From the NCBI RefSeq assembly GCF_028209395.1, contig NZ_JAQLDQ010000010.1, positions 1 to 64,000 on the forward strand: 64,000 nucleotides of DNA. The letters run 5' to 3'. The position numbers and the translations under genes were made by a program. A model generated the notes under the pieces. The model did no database searches, was not told the DNA's origin, and worked only from the letters and a program-made list of their open reading frames with translations. Below, in pieces: positions 8,984 through 20,601 of the stretch (positions within the stretch are counted from its first letter, which is position 1; each line of letters begins with the position of its first letter). The stretch is from Collinsella aerofaciens. GTDB lineage: Bacteria > Actinomycetota > Coriobacteriia > Coriobacteriales > Coriobacteriaceae.

Positions 8984-10261
8984 TTAGGCGCTGTACTTGT
9001 TTGCCTCGCCGAAGCTGCCGGCCTCGACAATCCAGCCGTCCTTCATGATGACGTCCATGTTGTCGGTGTTGAGCACGTGGATGTCGGCGGCGACGTCACC
9101 GTTGACGACCAGCAGGTCGGCGCACTTGCCGGCCTCGATGGAACCGGTCTCGTCCTCGATGTGGCACATCTTGGCACCGTTAAGGGTGGCACAGGTGATG
9201 GTCTCGACCGGGGTGAAGCCGATCTTGTCGACGAACTCGTACATCTCCTCGATGGAGCAGGTGCCGTACGGGGTGACGAAGGAGAAGGAGTCGGAGCCGA
9301 TCGTCATGACGACGCCGCGCTTCTTGGCCTCGCGCAGGCAGTCGTAGTTGCGCTGCAGCTCCTTCTCGACCAGGGTGCCCTCGTACTTGTCGTGCAGCTC
9401 GGGGACGTAGACGGGCGGATAGGTGGCGTACCAGGTGGGCAGGAAGGCGATCGTCGGGGTGAAGAAGGTGCCCTGCTCGGCCATGAGGTCCATGGTGCGC
9501 TCATCGATATCGAAGCCGTGAATCAGCTGCTCGCAGCCAAAGCGAACGGAGTCGTAGGCGGCGGCGTGGTTGTTGTAGCAGTGACTCCACACGGAGATGC
9601 CGACCATCTTTGCCTCTTCGACCACGGCCTGGATCTCCTCGGAGCAATAGTGCTGGTCGCGACCGGAATCCCAACGCCAGATGCCGCCACCGGTAGCCCA
9701 GATCTTGATGGCATCGGGGTTCTCGCGCAGGCGACGACGGACGGCCTTGCGCAGATCCCAAGGACCATCGACCTGGTCGCCCCAGGGATGGGATTCCTTG
9801 TTGAGCTCCTGGGTGCAGTGGTGGGAGTCACCGTGGCCGGCAACGCGGCAGAAGCCAAGACCAGTGGCCAGAACGCGCGGGCCCTTGAAGACGCCCTTGT
9901 CGATGCAGTCGCGAATCTGGATACCAAAGCGGCCGATCTCGCAGACGGTGGTGAGGCCGTGGGTGAGGCAGTCGTAGGCCTGCTTGACGGCGACGGCCTG
10001 CTTCTCGAGGAGCGGCTGCATGACCCAGTCGGTGTCATCGTCGGTCAGATTGCCCGAGAAGTGCAGGTGGGTGTCGATCAGGCCGGGAAGGACGGTCTTG
10101 CCGGCGGCGTCGATAACCTCAACGCCCTCGGGAAGGTCCTGCATAGCACCGGCATACTCGATCTTGCCGTTGTCGTCGACGAGAACGAGGGAGTTCTCGA
10201 CCGGCTCGGCACCGGTACCGTCGATGAGCTTGCCGCCAACGATTGCGTACTTAGTGGACAT
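8984..10261 (-). CDS. Metal-dependent amidohydrolase (imidazolonepropionase/prolidase-like)
   Basis: A 425-aa amidohydrolase-superfamily enzyme with a TIM-barrel metal site. The motifs are THLHF near residue 64 (HxH), IKIWATGGG (the carbamylated or bridging Lys region), WSHCYNN and LIHGFD (two metal His), and IGSDS (the catalytic Asp). The N- and C-terminal beta-sandwich halves (GGKLIDGTG; GSIEAGKCADLLVV) are intact. It is read from an excellent AAGGAGG site and follows an APC permease on the same strand. The permease may import the substrate, possibly an amino-acid derivative or dipeptide, that this enzyme hydrolyses. The exact substrate is not deducible. Confidence 0.85.
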   Translation of the reverse strand: MSTKYAIVGGKLIDGTGAEPVENSLVLVDDNGKIEYAGAMQDLPEGVEVIDAAGKTVLPGLIDTHLHFSGNLTDDDTDWVMQPLLEKQAVAVKQAYDCLTHGLTTVCEIGRFGIQIRDCIDKGVFKGPRVLATGLGFCRVAGHGDSHHCTQELNKESHPWGDQVDGPWDLRKAVRRRLRENPDAIKIWATGGGIWRWDSGRDQHYCSEEIQAVVEEAKMVGISVWSHCYNNHAAAYDSVRFGCEQLIHGFDIDERTMDLMAEQGTFFTPTIAFLPTWYATYPPVYVPELHDKYEGTLVEKELQRNYDCLREAKKRGVVMTIGSDSFSFVTPYGTCSIEEMYEFVDKIGFTPVETITCATLNGAKMCHIEDETGSIEAGKCADLLVVNGDVAADIHVLNTDNMDVIMKDGWIVEAGSFGEANKYSA

Positions 10262-10291
10262 GGTTCCTCCTTATGGATCCATATAGTGGGC

Positions 10292-10376
10292 GAGGCCATG
10301 TTGGGTTATGGCCTCACAAAGCTACCCAAGTGGTGCCGGGTTCGGTGCGCGGAAGAGAGGGGTCCGCGCACCCGAT
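10292..10376 (-). other. Two hairpins between the permease and amidohydrolase genes
   Basis: The gap holds GAGGCCAT-loop-ATGGCCTC (10292-10315) and a longer GC-rich stem built on GGTGCGCGGA / TCCGCGCACC (about 10336-10376). Neither has a T-run. They may protect or process a shared permease-amidohydrolase transcript rather than end it. Confidence 0.5.
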
Positions 10377-10392
10377 CCGCCCCGGCTAGGCG

Positions 10393-11844
10393 TTATTTTT
10401 TGCGGGAATTGGTGAAGGCCATGAGGGCCAGGCCAACGGCCAGCCAGCCGATCACGATGCTCCACTCCACCATGTTGAGGGAGGCGGGAGAGAACGGGAC
10501 CACGAGCAGGCCGATGATGACGGCGCAGGCAGCAACAGCGAGGCTGATGCCAAACTTGCCGCCGGGCACCTCGTAGGGACGAGGCAGGTCGGGCTCGGTG
10601 AAGCGTATGCGCAGGCAGGCGAGGGCGACCATGCCGCAGGAGAAGATGAAGGCGAGAGCCGACACATTGGTCAGAGGAATGAGCATGTTCTTGCCCAGGA
10701 ACGGACCGATGACGGTGATGACGCCCAGAACGACGCAGGCGAGCTTGGGGGCGCCGGACTTGGGATCGACCTCGGCGAATTTCTCGGGCAGCTGGCCCTT
10801 ACGGCCCATGGCGAGCATGATGCGGCTCGTGGCGCCGTAGAAGGAGTTCATCGGGCCCATGGGTCCAAGCGTGGCAATGACGAGCATGGCCAGGTACAGG
10901 AGCATGTTGATGCCCTTGAGGCAGGCAAGCGCGGGAACCGGGCTCTTAACAAACTCATGCCAGTCGAGGATGGTGCCGAACGAGTAGATGCAGACCATGT
11001 AGAAACCGCCGGCGGCCAACAGGGCCAGGGAGATGATCTTGCCGAACTTGTTCCAGTTGAGGCCCTCGGCTGCTTCCTCAGCCTGCTGAGGAATGGTGTC
11101 GAAACCGGCGTAGAAGAACGGGGTCAGAACCAGGACCGACACGATGCCGGCGAACAGGCTGGTGCCCTCGGTAGCGGGCTTGCCGCCACCAGCGCCGGTG
11201 ACCTGGGAGAACACGGGCATGGCGTGTTCCGGCGAACCGGTGAACAGCGAGACGCCCATGGCGAGCAGCATGCCGCAGAGCAGGGCCTTGGTCAGGAAGG
11301 CCTGGAGCTTGGCGGCCGAGCTGGCACCGCGGAAGTTGAGGAAGATGACGTAGACTGCAAAGCCGAGCGCGATCAGCGTCGGGAACAGGTAAACGTCGGC
11401 GCCCAGGATGGTATAGAGCTTGACGGCACGCAGCCACTCAAGACCGGGCAGGCTGCCGAACATCTCGGACACGAGGGTCGAGATAGCGATTGCCTCCCAC
11501 GGGCACAGGATGCCGTTGCCCAGGGCCAGGAGCCAACCGGTGATATAGCTCAGCGTACGGCCAAAGCTACGATCGACATACTCGACGATGCCGCCCGAGA
11601 TGGGGATAGCAGCCGTGAGCTCACCGAAAACAGCTCCGACGGGCACGAGAAAGATTGCACCCAAGAGGAATGCGATCATAGCGGGAACGGGACCGCCGCC
11701 CACGACCATCCAGTCGCCGACCTGCAGAACCCAGCCAGTTCCGATGATGGCACCGAAACCGATGGTGAAGAAGTTCCAGAGCGAAAGCGTTTTCTTCATG
11801 CCGCCGTTACCTTCGACTGCAACTTCTGCGTTCTTGTCCGCCAT
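10393..11844 (-). CDS. APC-family amino acid permease
   Basis: A 483-aa integral membrane protein of the amino acid-polyamine-organocation superfamily with about 12 hydrophobic helices. The family signature lies in helix 1 (FGAIIGTGWVLQ), and helix 6 has the unwound-helix segment TPFFYAGFDTIPQQAEEA. The N-terminus is a short hydrophilic tail. It is followed by the amidohydrolase gene, and the two probably form an uptake-and-hydrolysis unit. The start has GGAGGGG. Just upstream a GACGCC-loop-GGCGTC hairpin (11866-11882) lies in the leader and might influence expression. Confidence 0.85.
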   Translation of the reverse strand: MADKNAEVAVEGNGGMKKTLSLWNFFTIGFGAIIGTGWVLQVGDWMVVGGGPVPAMIAFLLGAIFLVPVGAVFGELTAAIPISGGIVEYVDRSFGRTLSYITGWLLALGNGILCPWEAIAISTLVSEMFGSLPGLEWLRAVKLYTILGADVYLFPTLIALGFAVYVIFLNFRGASSAAKLQAFLTKALLCGMLLAMGVSLFTGSPEHAMPVFSQVTGAGGGKPATEGTSLFAGIVSVLVLTPFFYAGFDTIPQQAEEAAEGLNWNKFGKIISLALLAAGGFYMVCIYSFGTILDWHEFVKSPVPALACLKGINMLLYLAMLVIATLGPMGPMNSFYGATSRIMLAMGRKGQLPEKFAEVDPKSGAPKLACVVLGVITVIGPFLGKNMLIPLTNVSALAFIFSCGMVALACLRIRFTEPDLPRPYEVPGGKFGISLAVAACAVIIGLLVVPFSPASLNMVEWSIVIGWLAVGLALMAFTNSRKK

Positions 11845-12205
11845 TGTTCCCCTCCTTTCCTTATTGACGCCTCTTTGGCGTCACCCCTTGCGCGGTCTGT
11901 TTTGCCGCGCGCTTTTATTTCGTGGCTTTACAATACGGCCTTGGCACAGCAGCGCCGCTTGTGGCTCGACCGAAGGCAGAACTGCAAAACGAGCGGCGCC
12001 GTTTTTGGGACGAACGGCACGGTTTGCCGCTCATTGTTGTCGCCCGTCCGACGGGCGTACGCTCATCGGACGCATATAGAGATGTTTTTGAGGCCGTGTG
12101 TTTTGCGCCTTTCGTACCGTTTACCGAGCTTTTGACGCGCGGACCCATTTGTTGCACATCTTTTTTGTAGGATAGACAGGTTATACATGAGACAAGGCGG
12201 TACGA
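11845..12205. promoter_or_regulatory. Divergent promoter region with hairpins
   Basis: This 361-bp gap separates the minus-strand permease and the plus-strand peptidase, so it must hold both promoters. It contains the hairpin GACGCC/GGCGTC at 11866-11882 and GCGCGG/CCGCGC followed by TTTTATTT at 11890-11920. No -35/-10 pair could be assigned with confidence. Confidence 0.4.
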
Positions 12206-13240
12206 ATGGCATACGGATACAACGACGGTGATCAACGGCGACAAAGCGTTCGCCTTGCTGGCCGCACCACGCCGACGCCCAGAAGTGCCACGAGCAGCAA
12301 TCCGCAACGCCCTCAAGAGCAACCCAGGCCTTCGTCTCGGCAGCAGACAAACAGAACACGGCAGAGTGGCCGTCCGAGCACGGGCACAAGCGCACAGCAA
12401 GATAGCCGCTTGGGCGCGCGCACTCGACAGCGCCAAGCCGAGGTTCCGCAACTGCGCCGCAACGGCGCACGTCAGCCCGGCAGCCATATCAACCGCTTCT
12501 TTTCGCATCCCCAAGGCGGACGCGACGGCAAGCCCTACCGCTCGACATCGTACGTGAATGCCCCCGCCCTGCCGGCTCGTCGGCTTTGCCTCGCACTGTG
12601 CTCTATCCTCATCTGTCTGGTCTTTGTGCTTATGAGCTCCTGTATGTCCCACGGCTCGGCCGGTCTCGAGCCCACCGCCGAGGACAAGCTGCTCAAGGCC
12701 CCCGTCGCGCCCGGTTATTCTTTCGCCTTTTCGACCCCGCGCTCGCAATGGCAAGCCGGCACGATGCCCCATATCTATCAGATCGACCCTGCATGGTCGG
12801 AGCTGCCTTACGCCGGCGGTACCATCCGCCAAAATGCTTGCGGGCCTACGTGCCTCACCATGGTCTATATCTTTAAGACGGGACGCACCGATATGACTCC
12901 CGTCGATATGTGCGCGCTTTCCGAGGCAGGCAACTATGCCCCCACCGGCGCCACCGAATGGTCATTTATGACGCGCGGCGCATGGCAGCTGGGCCTTAAC
13001 GCAACGGAGCTCCATATCGATCGCAGCTCTATCACCCAGGCGCTGCGCTCGGGTGCGCCCATTATCGCATCGGTTCGTCCCGGCACCTTTACCAGTGTTG
13101 GACACTATATCGTGCTCTGGGGCATCGACGATGCCGATCAAGTGGGAGTCTACGACCCCAACTCGGCCAGCCGCAGCGCCCGTCGCTGGGGTGTCGTAGA
13201 AGTCCTCAACGAAATCGAAGCCATGTGGGCCTACTACTAG
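12206..13240 (+). CDS. Membrane-anchored C39-like (papain-fold) cysteine peptidase
   Basis: A 344-aa protein. Residues 1-120 are Arg/Gln/Pro/Ser-rich and probably disordered and cytoplasmic. One transmembrane helix lies at about 125-146 (LCLALCSILICLVFVLM), and the C-terminal half is an extracellular Peptidase_C39_2-like domain. The predicted catalytic residues are Cys212 (NACGPTCL), His300 (VGHYIVLWGI) and Asp317 (YDPNS). The fold is shared by peptidases, peptide cross-link cleavers and bacteriocin leader proteases. This protein has no ABC domain, and its catalytic part faces outward, so it is more likely a surface hydrolase. Its long basic N-terminus is unusual. Confidence 0.75.
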   Translation: MAYGYNDGDQRRQSVRLAGRTTPTPRSATSSNPQRPQEQPRPSSRQQTNRTRQSGRPSTGTSAQQDSRLGARTRQRQAEVPQLRRNGARQPGSHINRFFSHPQGGRDGKPYRSTSYVNAPALPARRLCLALCSILICLVFVLMSSCMSHGSAGLEPTAEDKLLKAPVAPGYSFAFSTPRSQWQAGTMPHIYQIDPAWSELPYAGGTIRQNACGPTCLTMVYIFKTGRTDMTPVDMCALSEAGNYAPTGATEWSFMTRGAWQLGLNATELHIDRSSITQALRSGAPIIASVRPGTFTSVGHYIVLWGIDDADQVGVYDPNSASRSARRWGVVEVLNEIEAMWAYY

Positions 13241-13661
13241 TCATTGGGCACTCATTGCACTCATTGGGGACAGACTTAAATGAGTAGCCCCAGGCTGCCA
13301 GGAACTGCCGACACGGAAAGCGCATCCCATTTTGGAGCTCAATAGCGGGATGCACTTTCCGTTAGCGGCCCGTTTGGGAAACTACGTTCCACTTTCCGGC
13401 AACATTCCGGGATGCATTTTCCGGTTGAGGCCCTCAAGGGAAACCGCGTCCCATGTTGGAAGCTCATTCTGGAATGCGCTTTCCGCAGTTGATCGATGCG
13501 GGCTTTAAGGACTATCCCAAGCTGCCGGCAGGAAAGGAACGTCCCCAAGTGCCGGGTTTCCGCAGTCATTGGGGACAGACTTAAATGAGTAGTCGTTTAA
13601 GAACGTCCCCAACGACTACCCACAGAATGAGGGTCTCATCGGGGACTAGGTAAATAGCAAA
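13241..13661. repeat. Intergenic repeat block: 62-bp-period hairpin array plus GGGGAC-type repeats
   Basis: Three 46-nt imperfect palindromes start at 13315, 13377 and 13439, each of the form GGAAA...CRTCCC - core - GGGATGC...TTTCC. They are separated by 16-nt linkers, giving an exact 62-bp period. On either side lie copies of a different repeat containing ATTGGGGACAGACTTAAATG (13262 and about 13568), and a segment with GCTGCCGGCAGGAAAGGAAC. The first family recurs at 50358-50504 and 61293-61497, the second at 19380-19535. No coding potential is seen. Confidence 0.85.
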
Positions 13662-13692
13662 AGCCCCCGCGGCCGAAGCGGACCGCGGGGGC
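13662..13692 (-). terminator. Terminator of the beta-glycoside PTS operon
   Basis: On the minus strand GCCCCCGCGGTCC-loop-GGCCGCGGGGGC is followed by TTTTGC directly after the stop of the glycosidase gene. The same AAAAGCCCC... context recurs at the carbamate kinase terminator. Confidence 0.88.
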
Positions 13693-13708
13693 AACAGACC
13701 TGCAAGAG

Positions 13709-16514
<2,806 letters not shown>

Positions 16515-16523
16515 GGTTGCCTC

Positions 16524-16817
16524 CTAACCCAACAGCGACTGGGCGAGTGCCAGCACGTTGGCGGCGTTGCCCATGCCGTAGTCCTGTGCGGGGATGACCG
16601 CGGTCGGCTTACCGCTCCCCTGCTTGACGGTGTTGAGCTGGTAGGACACCTGCGGCCCCAAGAGCAGCACGTCATAATTGGCGCACGTCTCCTGATACTC
16701 GCCGATACCCACCGCATCGATATCGAGCTCGATGCCGTTTTGCTCCGCATATTTCTCGAGTTTCTTCATCAGAATGCTTGTAGACAGACCAGCTGCGCAA
16801 ACAAGAAGGATCTTCAT
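16524..16817 (-). CDS. PTS EIIB component, lactose/cellobiose family
   Basis: A 97-aa cytosolic phosphocarrier. The phospho-acceptor Cys7 lies in LLVCAAGLSTS, the canonical P-loop of cellobiose EIIB, and LLLGPQVSYQ is the second conserved stretch. It receives phosphate from the EIIA encoded upstream and passes it to the sugar on EIIC. The start at 16817 fits the family N-terminus MKILLVC and has AAGGGAA. An in-frame ATG 18 nt upstream would add residues absent from the family. Confidence 0.9.
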   Translation of the reverse strand: MKILLVCAAGLSTSILMKKLEKYAEQNGIELDIDAVGIGEYQETCANYDVLLLGPQVSYQLNTVKQGSGKPTAVIPAQDYGMGNAANVLALAQSLLG

Positions 16818-16863
16818 AAGGGATTCCCTTCGCATTGATTGGTTGGATAGTCACCGCACGCCG

Positions 16864-17190
16864 CTAGGCGTTCTTGGCTGCAGTGCGCTCATATAGGCAG
16901 ATCAGCTCCTGCACGAGCTCCTGAGCAAGCATGGAGCACATGAGGTGGTCCTGAGCATGGACCAGCAACACATCCACCGACAGATGCTCGCCCGCTGCCT
17001 CAGTCGAAAGCAGCTGCGTTTGGATGTGGTGAGCCTTGATTCCCGCATCCTTTGACTGCTTCATGAGTTTGGCGGCGACGTCAAAATCCCCCGCTTTTGC
17101 CTTTTCAAGGGCTTCGAAGGCAAGGCTGCGTGCCTCTCCCGCTGCAGCGACCAGCTGAAACGAAACCATCTCGGTTCCCTGATCGTCCAT
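16864..17190 (-). CDS. PTS EIIA component, lactose/cellobiose family
   Basis: A 108-aa helical phosphocarrier of the LacF/CelC family. With this start the His of VHAQDHLM is residue 78, the same number as the active-site His of the classical lactococcal EIIA-Lac, which supports the chosen ATG. A GGAGAGGAGA site precedes it. It passes phosphate from HPr-P to the EIIB of the same operon. It is the first structural gene after the regulator, with about 120 bp between them that could carry the operator and promoter. Confidence 0.9.
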   Translation of the reverse strand: MDDQGTEMVSFQLVAAAGEARSLAFEALEKAKAGDFDVAAKLMKQSKDAGIKAHHIQTQLLSTEAAGEHLSVDVLLVHAQDHLMCSMLAQELVQELICLYERTAAKNA

Positions 17191-17309
17191 AACGGTCTCC
17201 TCTCCCGTGATGTCTGGTTTGTACTTGAATATTCGAAACACCTATCTCCCGCCCGCAATCCTCGAGGTTTATTGCAGGTAGACTGACAGGGTCATCGACA
17301 AAAGAAGTC
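17191..17309 (-). promoter_or_regulatory. Likely promoter region of the PTS operon
   Basis: This 119-bp gap between the PRD regulator and the EIIA gene is AT-richer than its surroundings. It contains the partial palindrome TTCGAATATTCAA at about 40 nt before the EIIA start. It is the natural place for the regulator to act. No RAT-type antiterminator hairpin was recognised, so DNA-binding activation is more likely than antitermination. Confidence 0.4.
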
Positions 17310-19205
17310 TTAAGCCGTATGCGCTTGCACAAGCGCCATCAGCTCATGCCAGGACCGGCGCTCGCGTAAGCGCTCGACCCCCTGGCGGTCCATAAAGATC
17401 TCAGCGAGCAGCGAGCTCAAGATCCGCGCCTCATCGCCGCCCGACCGGGCAAACGACACCATAAAGACGATATCGACCTCATGGCCGTATTCGTCCCAAA
17501 GAATGGGATGTTCGAGCAGGCCCACGGTAACAAAGGCCTCGGCGCTCAAAGGATGCATCCCATGGGGCATGGCCACCCCATTGCCAAACGAGGTGGCACT
17601 CGCGCTCTCGCGCTCGGCAACCTCTTGGGCAAACTGGGCATCGACACGGCCGCTCTCGACGGCGCGCTCGGAGAGATATCGGAGAACGGCCTGCTTCGAC
17701 GACGCCTCAACGCGGTTGAAGAACAGGGCACGGCTAAAGAAAGAGCTCACGGAGTCCGATTGCGCAGTGTCGTCGCTCAGCACCTTGCGGATAGCGTTGA
17801 CATCGCTCGTCTCCAAGAAGAAATCGGCCTCGCGGACGGGCACGGGCAACTTGACGTTGAGCGGCACCGTTGTGAACACGTAGTCGATGTGCGAAAAATC
17901 GAACGTTCCCACGCGGGCGACATCGCATGTCTCAATCGAATCGATATACATGCCAAACTGCTTGCGGTACTGGTGCTCGAGCATACGGGCGCTTCCCGCT
18001 CCCGAGGCGCACACGATCAGGATGCGCTTGCGACGCGGCTGGTCGGCTTGCTGCTCGAGGGCCAGGGCAAATGCCATGGCGATGTAGCCGAGCTCTTCAT
18101 CAGAGGGCTGGCTGCCAAAATGACGCTCGAGTACCTGCGAGGTGCCGGCCGCCATCGAATAGGCCAACGGAAACCTCGTCTTGATATCGGGCAGCATGGG
18201 GTTATCCATATGCATGTGATATTCAAGGCGATAACCCAGAGGGCCAATATGCCGAGCAAGGTTCATGCGAAGTTCAAGATCGCTGCTAAAGTCAAACCTA
18301 AACTCATCGTTGACCGTACGTACCATCTCGGAAGCAATCTCCCACATCTCGTCCGAGATAACGGCAGAGCCCTTCTCGGGCACGCCCGTGCCCCTGCCGA
18401 GCAAATGGATTGCGATAAAGGCAACCTCTTCTCGGGGCATGCTCACGCCCAGGGCATCCTTGATGTTTGCGGCAATCTGGAAAGCCGCGGCGTATTCGCG
18501 CGTTCCCTCCAGTTTTTGAACGTCCGATTCTGCAGCTGGGACATAGCAGCCCTGCTCGATGCGGCCAAGAGCGATGTAAAGATGCATGATGAGATTGCGG
18601 GATGCCAGCGAGCTCACCGTGACGGGCGAGGCCGTCAGAGCATCGTCCACACATGCGGCGATGGACCGCAGGTGCTCGGCGAGCTTTGCATCGTCGGTGT
18701 CGGGCAACACGGGCCTCACCAGCGAGGCCAGGCACAGGCGCCGTTGCGACTCCCCGCCCGCAACGCGGATTCCGTAGCGTGGGCGCTTTTCAAGCGTTAA
18801 GTCAAATTGGGCGAGTTTCTGCTCTACCAGACGCATGTCATTGGACAGAGTCCGCGCCGAAACGTAGAGTAAATCCGCATACTCCTCAATCGTCACCCAC
18901 TGGGACCGCATGAGGAGGTCGTTAAGAAGGAAGGACACACGGCCGTCGCGCGTATCAGGAATGCCCGGATGGGCCAGAGCCGCACCGTCTAGCAAGCGAG
19001 CAAGCTCATCTGCACGTGCAACATCGATACGATACTGCCCCTTGCTGCCAACGATGCGTGCAACCCCTGCAAGGTTGTCGTTTGCGCGATGGATATAGTT
19101 TCTCACGGCGCGCTCGCTTACCTCGAGACGCTTGGCAAGTACCGCGACAGCGACAGGCTGAGCGTCCTCGATCATATTTACAAGCTGCTTGACGCGAGCA
19201 TCCAT
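17310..19205 (-). CDS. PRD-containing PTS regulator (LicR/MtlR type)
   Basis: A 631-aa multidomain activator. An N-terminal HTH comes first (AVLAKRLEVSERAVRNYIHR), with a second HTH/Mga-like region (WVTIEEYADLLYVSARTLSNDM). Two PTS-regulation domains follow (about 180-390), then an EIIB-like domain (ILIVCASGAGSARML, Cys in the P-loop) and a C-terminal EIIA-fructose/mannitol-like domain with its His in AMPHGMHP. Such proteins are activated or inhibited by phosphorylation on PRD His residues according to sugar supply. It heads the beta-glycoside PTS operon and most likely controls it. The GGAGGAGG site gives a clear start. Confidence 0.88.
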   Translation of the reverse strand: MDARVKQLVNMIEDAQPVAVAVLAKRLEVSERAVRNYIHRANDNLAGVARIVGSKGQYRIDVARADELARLLDGAALAHPGIPDTRDGRVSFLLNDLLMRSQWVTIEEYADLLYVSARTLSNDMRLVEQKLAQFDLTLEKRPRYGIRVAGGESQRRLCLASLVRPVLPDTDDAKLAEHLRSIAACVDDALTASPVTVSSLASRNLIMHLYIALGRIEQGCYVPAAESDVQKLEGTREYAAAFQIAANIKDALGVSMPREEVAFIAIHLLGRGTGVPEKGSAVISDEMWEIASEMVRTVNDEFRFDFSSDLELRMNLARHIGPLGYRLEYHMHMDNPMLPDIKTRFPLAYSMAAGTSQVLERHFGSQPSDEELGYIAMAFALALEQQADQPRRKRILIVCASGAGSARMLEHQYRKQFGMYIDSIETCDVARVGTFDFSHIDYVFTTVPLNVKLPVPVREADFFLETSDVNAIRKVLSDDTAQSDSVSSFFSRALFFNRVEASSKQAVLRYLSERAVESGRVDAQFAQEVAERESASATSFGNGVAMPHGMHPLSAEAFVTVGLLEHPILWDEYGHEVDIVFMVSFARSGGDEARILSSLLAEIFMDRQGVERLRERRSWHELMALVQAHTA

Positions 19206-19379
19206 GTCCTCCTCCTTTCCCTGCGTCTAGTCTAACGCGGTAAAGAATGACACTCCACGTCGCGCTCGTTCCGCCAACTCGGAACAGGTTGCGGGGAGTC
19301 CAGCTGAGCTATGGAGAGCCTGGGGAAAGGGCCCGAAGGCAATGCGTCGGTGTGGGATGCGCCTTCCCAGCCATTGTGC

Positions 19380-19535
19380 AGTCATTGGGGACAGACTTAA
19401 ATGAGTAGTCATTGGGGACGTTCTTGTTTGACTAGTCGTTTAAGAACGTCCCCAATGACTATTAAGGACTGTCCCAAGCTGCCGGCAGGAAAGGACCGTC
19501 CCCAAGTGCCGGGTTTGTCCCCAATGACTAGGTGA
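19380..19535. repeat. GGGGAC-type intergenic repeat with a 20-bp perfect stem
   Basis: This holds several copies of an element found also at 13262, 13568, 28440 and 35190. It includes a 20-bp perfect inverted repeat (TAGTCATTGGGGACGTTCTT at 19406-19425 and its complement at 19442-19461), then a segment with CTGCCGGCAGGAAAGGACC. A half-unit of the 62-bp-type repeat (GGGATGCGCCTTCC, near 19357) lies just before it. It appears to be a REP-like family of stem-loops. No transposase of the RAYT type is in the window. Confidence 0.75.
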
Positions 19536-19542
19536 ATAGCAA

Positions 19543-19573
19543 AAGCCCCGCAGTCGGAGCGGACTGCGGGGCT
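19543..19573 (-). terminator. Terminator of the carbamate kinase gene
   Basis: On the minus strand AGCCCCGCAGTC-loop-GACTGCGGGGCT is followed by TTTTGC. It sits about 65 bp after the stop codon of the carbamate kinase gene. Confidence 0.88.
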
Positions 19574-19638
19574 CATGAAGAGAGGCTAGTTTGTGGGCGC
19601 TTTGCCTGGCGCCCACGGGAGAGGCAACAGAGCAGGGA

Positions 19639-20601
19639 CTACTCGTGGATGCGGGTACCGGAGAGGCCGGCCATGGTCTCGGCGGCCTTGTCCAGGGCGC
19701 CGATGATGCAGGTGCGGCCCTTGCGGGAGCGGGCGAACTTGATGGCGGCGCGGACCTTGGGCTCCATGGAGCCCTTGCCGAACTGGCCCTCGTCGGCCAG
19801 GCGCTCGGCCTCGTCGGCGGTGAGGTCCTCGAGCTCCTCCTGGTTGGGCTTGCCGAAGTTGATGGCGACATGCTCAACGGCGGTCAGCAGGAACAGGACG
19901 TCGGCGTCGCAGTCCTCGGCCAGCAGCTCGCCGCCCAGGTCCTTGTCGATGACGGCGGGAACGCCCTTGTAGCAGCCCTTGTTCTCGTAGTCGCGGACGA
20001 CGGGGATGCCGCCGCCACCGCAGGCGATGACGATGAACTCGTTGTCGAGCAGGTTGAGGATGGAGTCAGCCTCGACGATCTTCTTGGGATCGGGGGAGGC
20101 GACGACGCGACGCCAGCCGCGGCCGGAGTCCTCGACGAAGACCTTGGAGGGATCCTCGGCCATGAACTCCTTGGCCTGCTCCTCGGTGTAGAAGGGGCCG
20201 ATCGGCTTGGTCGGGTTCTTGAACGCGGGATCGTCCGGGTCGCACTCGATCTGGGTGACGACGGTGGCGGCGTGCCAACGCTTATAGCGCTTGTGCATCT
20301 CGCGGCCGATGCCCTGCTGCAGGTGATAGCCGATGTAGCCCTGGGACATGGCGCCGCACTCGGGCAGCGGCATCTCGGGGGTACCGATGGCGTCGTGGGC
20401 AGCGGCGAAGGCGTTCTGGATCATGCCGACCTGCGGGCCGTTGCCGTGGGTGATGATGATCTCGTTGCCCTGCTCGATGAGGCCGAGGAGCGCGTGGGCG
20501 GTGTTGCTCACGGCCTCGATCTGCTCGACGGGGTTGTTGCCGAGGGCGTTGCCGCCGAGGGCGACGACGATGCGGTCGGGCTTGCCAAGAGGCTTAGACA
20601 T
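19639..20601 (-). CDS. arcC: Carbamate kinase
   Basis: A 320-aa amino-acid-kinase-family enzyme that makes ATP from carbamoyl phosphate and ADP in the last step of arginine or citrulline fermentation. The signature motifs are present: VALGGNALG at the N-terminus, THGNGPQVG, and CGGGGIPVV in the nucleotide region. The length is typical. No arginine deiminase or ornithine carbamoyltransferase gene lies beside it, so it is a stand-alone locus here. AAAGGA precedes the chosen ATG; an upstream in-frame ATG would add 19 unrelated residues. Confidence 0.93.
   Translation of the reverse strand: MSKPLGKPDRIVVALGGNALGNNPVEQIEAVSNTAHALLGLIEQGNEIIITHGNGPQVGMIQNAFAAAHDAIGTPEMPLPECGAMSQGYIGYHLQQGIGREMHKRYKRWHAATVVTQIECDPDDPAFKNPTKPIGPFYTEEQAKEFMAEDPSKVFVEDSGRGWRRVVASPDPKKIVEADSILNLLDNEFIVIACGGGGIPVVRDYENKGCYKGVPAVIDKDLGGELLAEDCDADVLFLLTAVEHVAINFGKPNQEELEDLTADEAERLADEGQFGKGSMEPKVRAAIKFARSRKGRTCIIGALDKAAETMAGLSGTRIHE

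Noticed and set aside
8789..10576. Plus-strand open frame of about 595 codons
   Set aside because: Antisense shadow of the amidohydrolase and kinase genes; low-complexity composition and no ribosome-binding site.
12206..13240. C39-like peptidase as the leader protease of the ranthipeptide system
   Set aside because: It is 16 kb away, faces the outside of the cell, has no ABC partner and belongs to the chromosomal backbone by base composition.
13315..13484. Possible CRISPR array because of regular spacing
   Set aside because: The repeated units are long palindromes with variable sequence and only three copies; there are no identical repeats with unique spacers and no cas genes.
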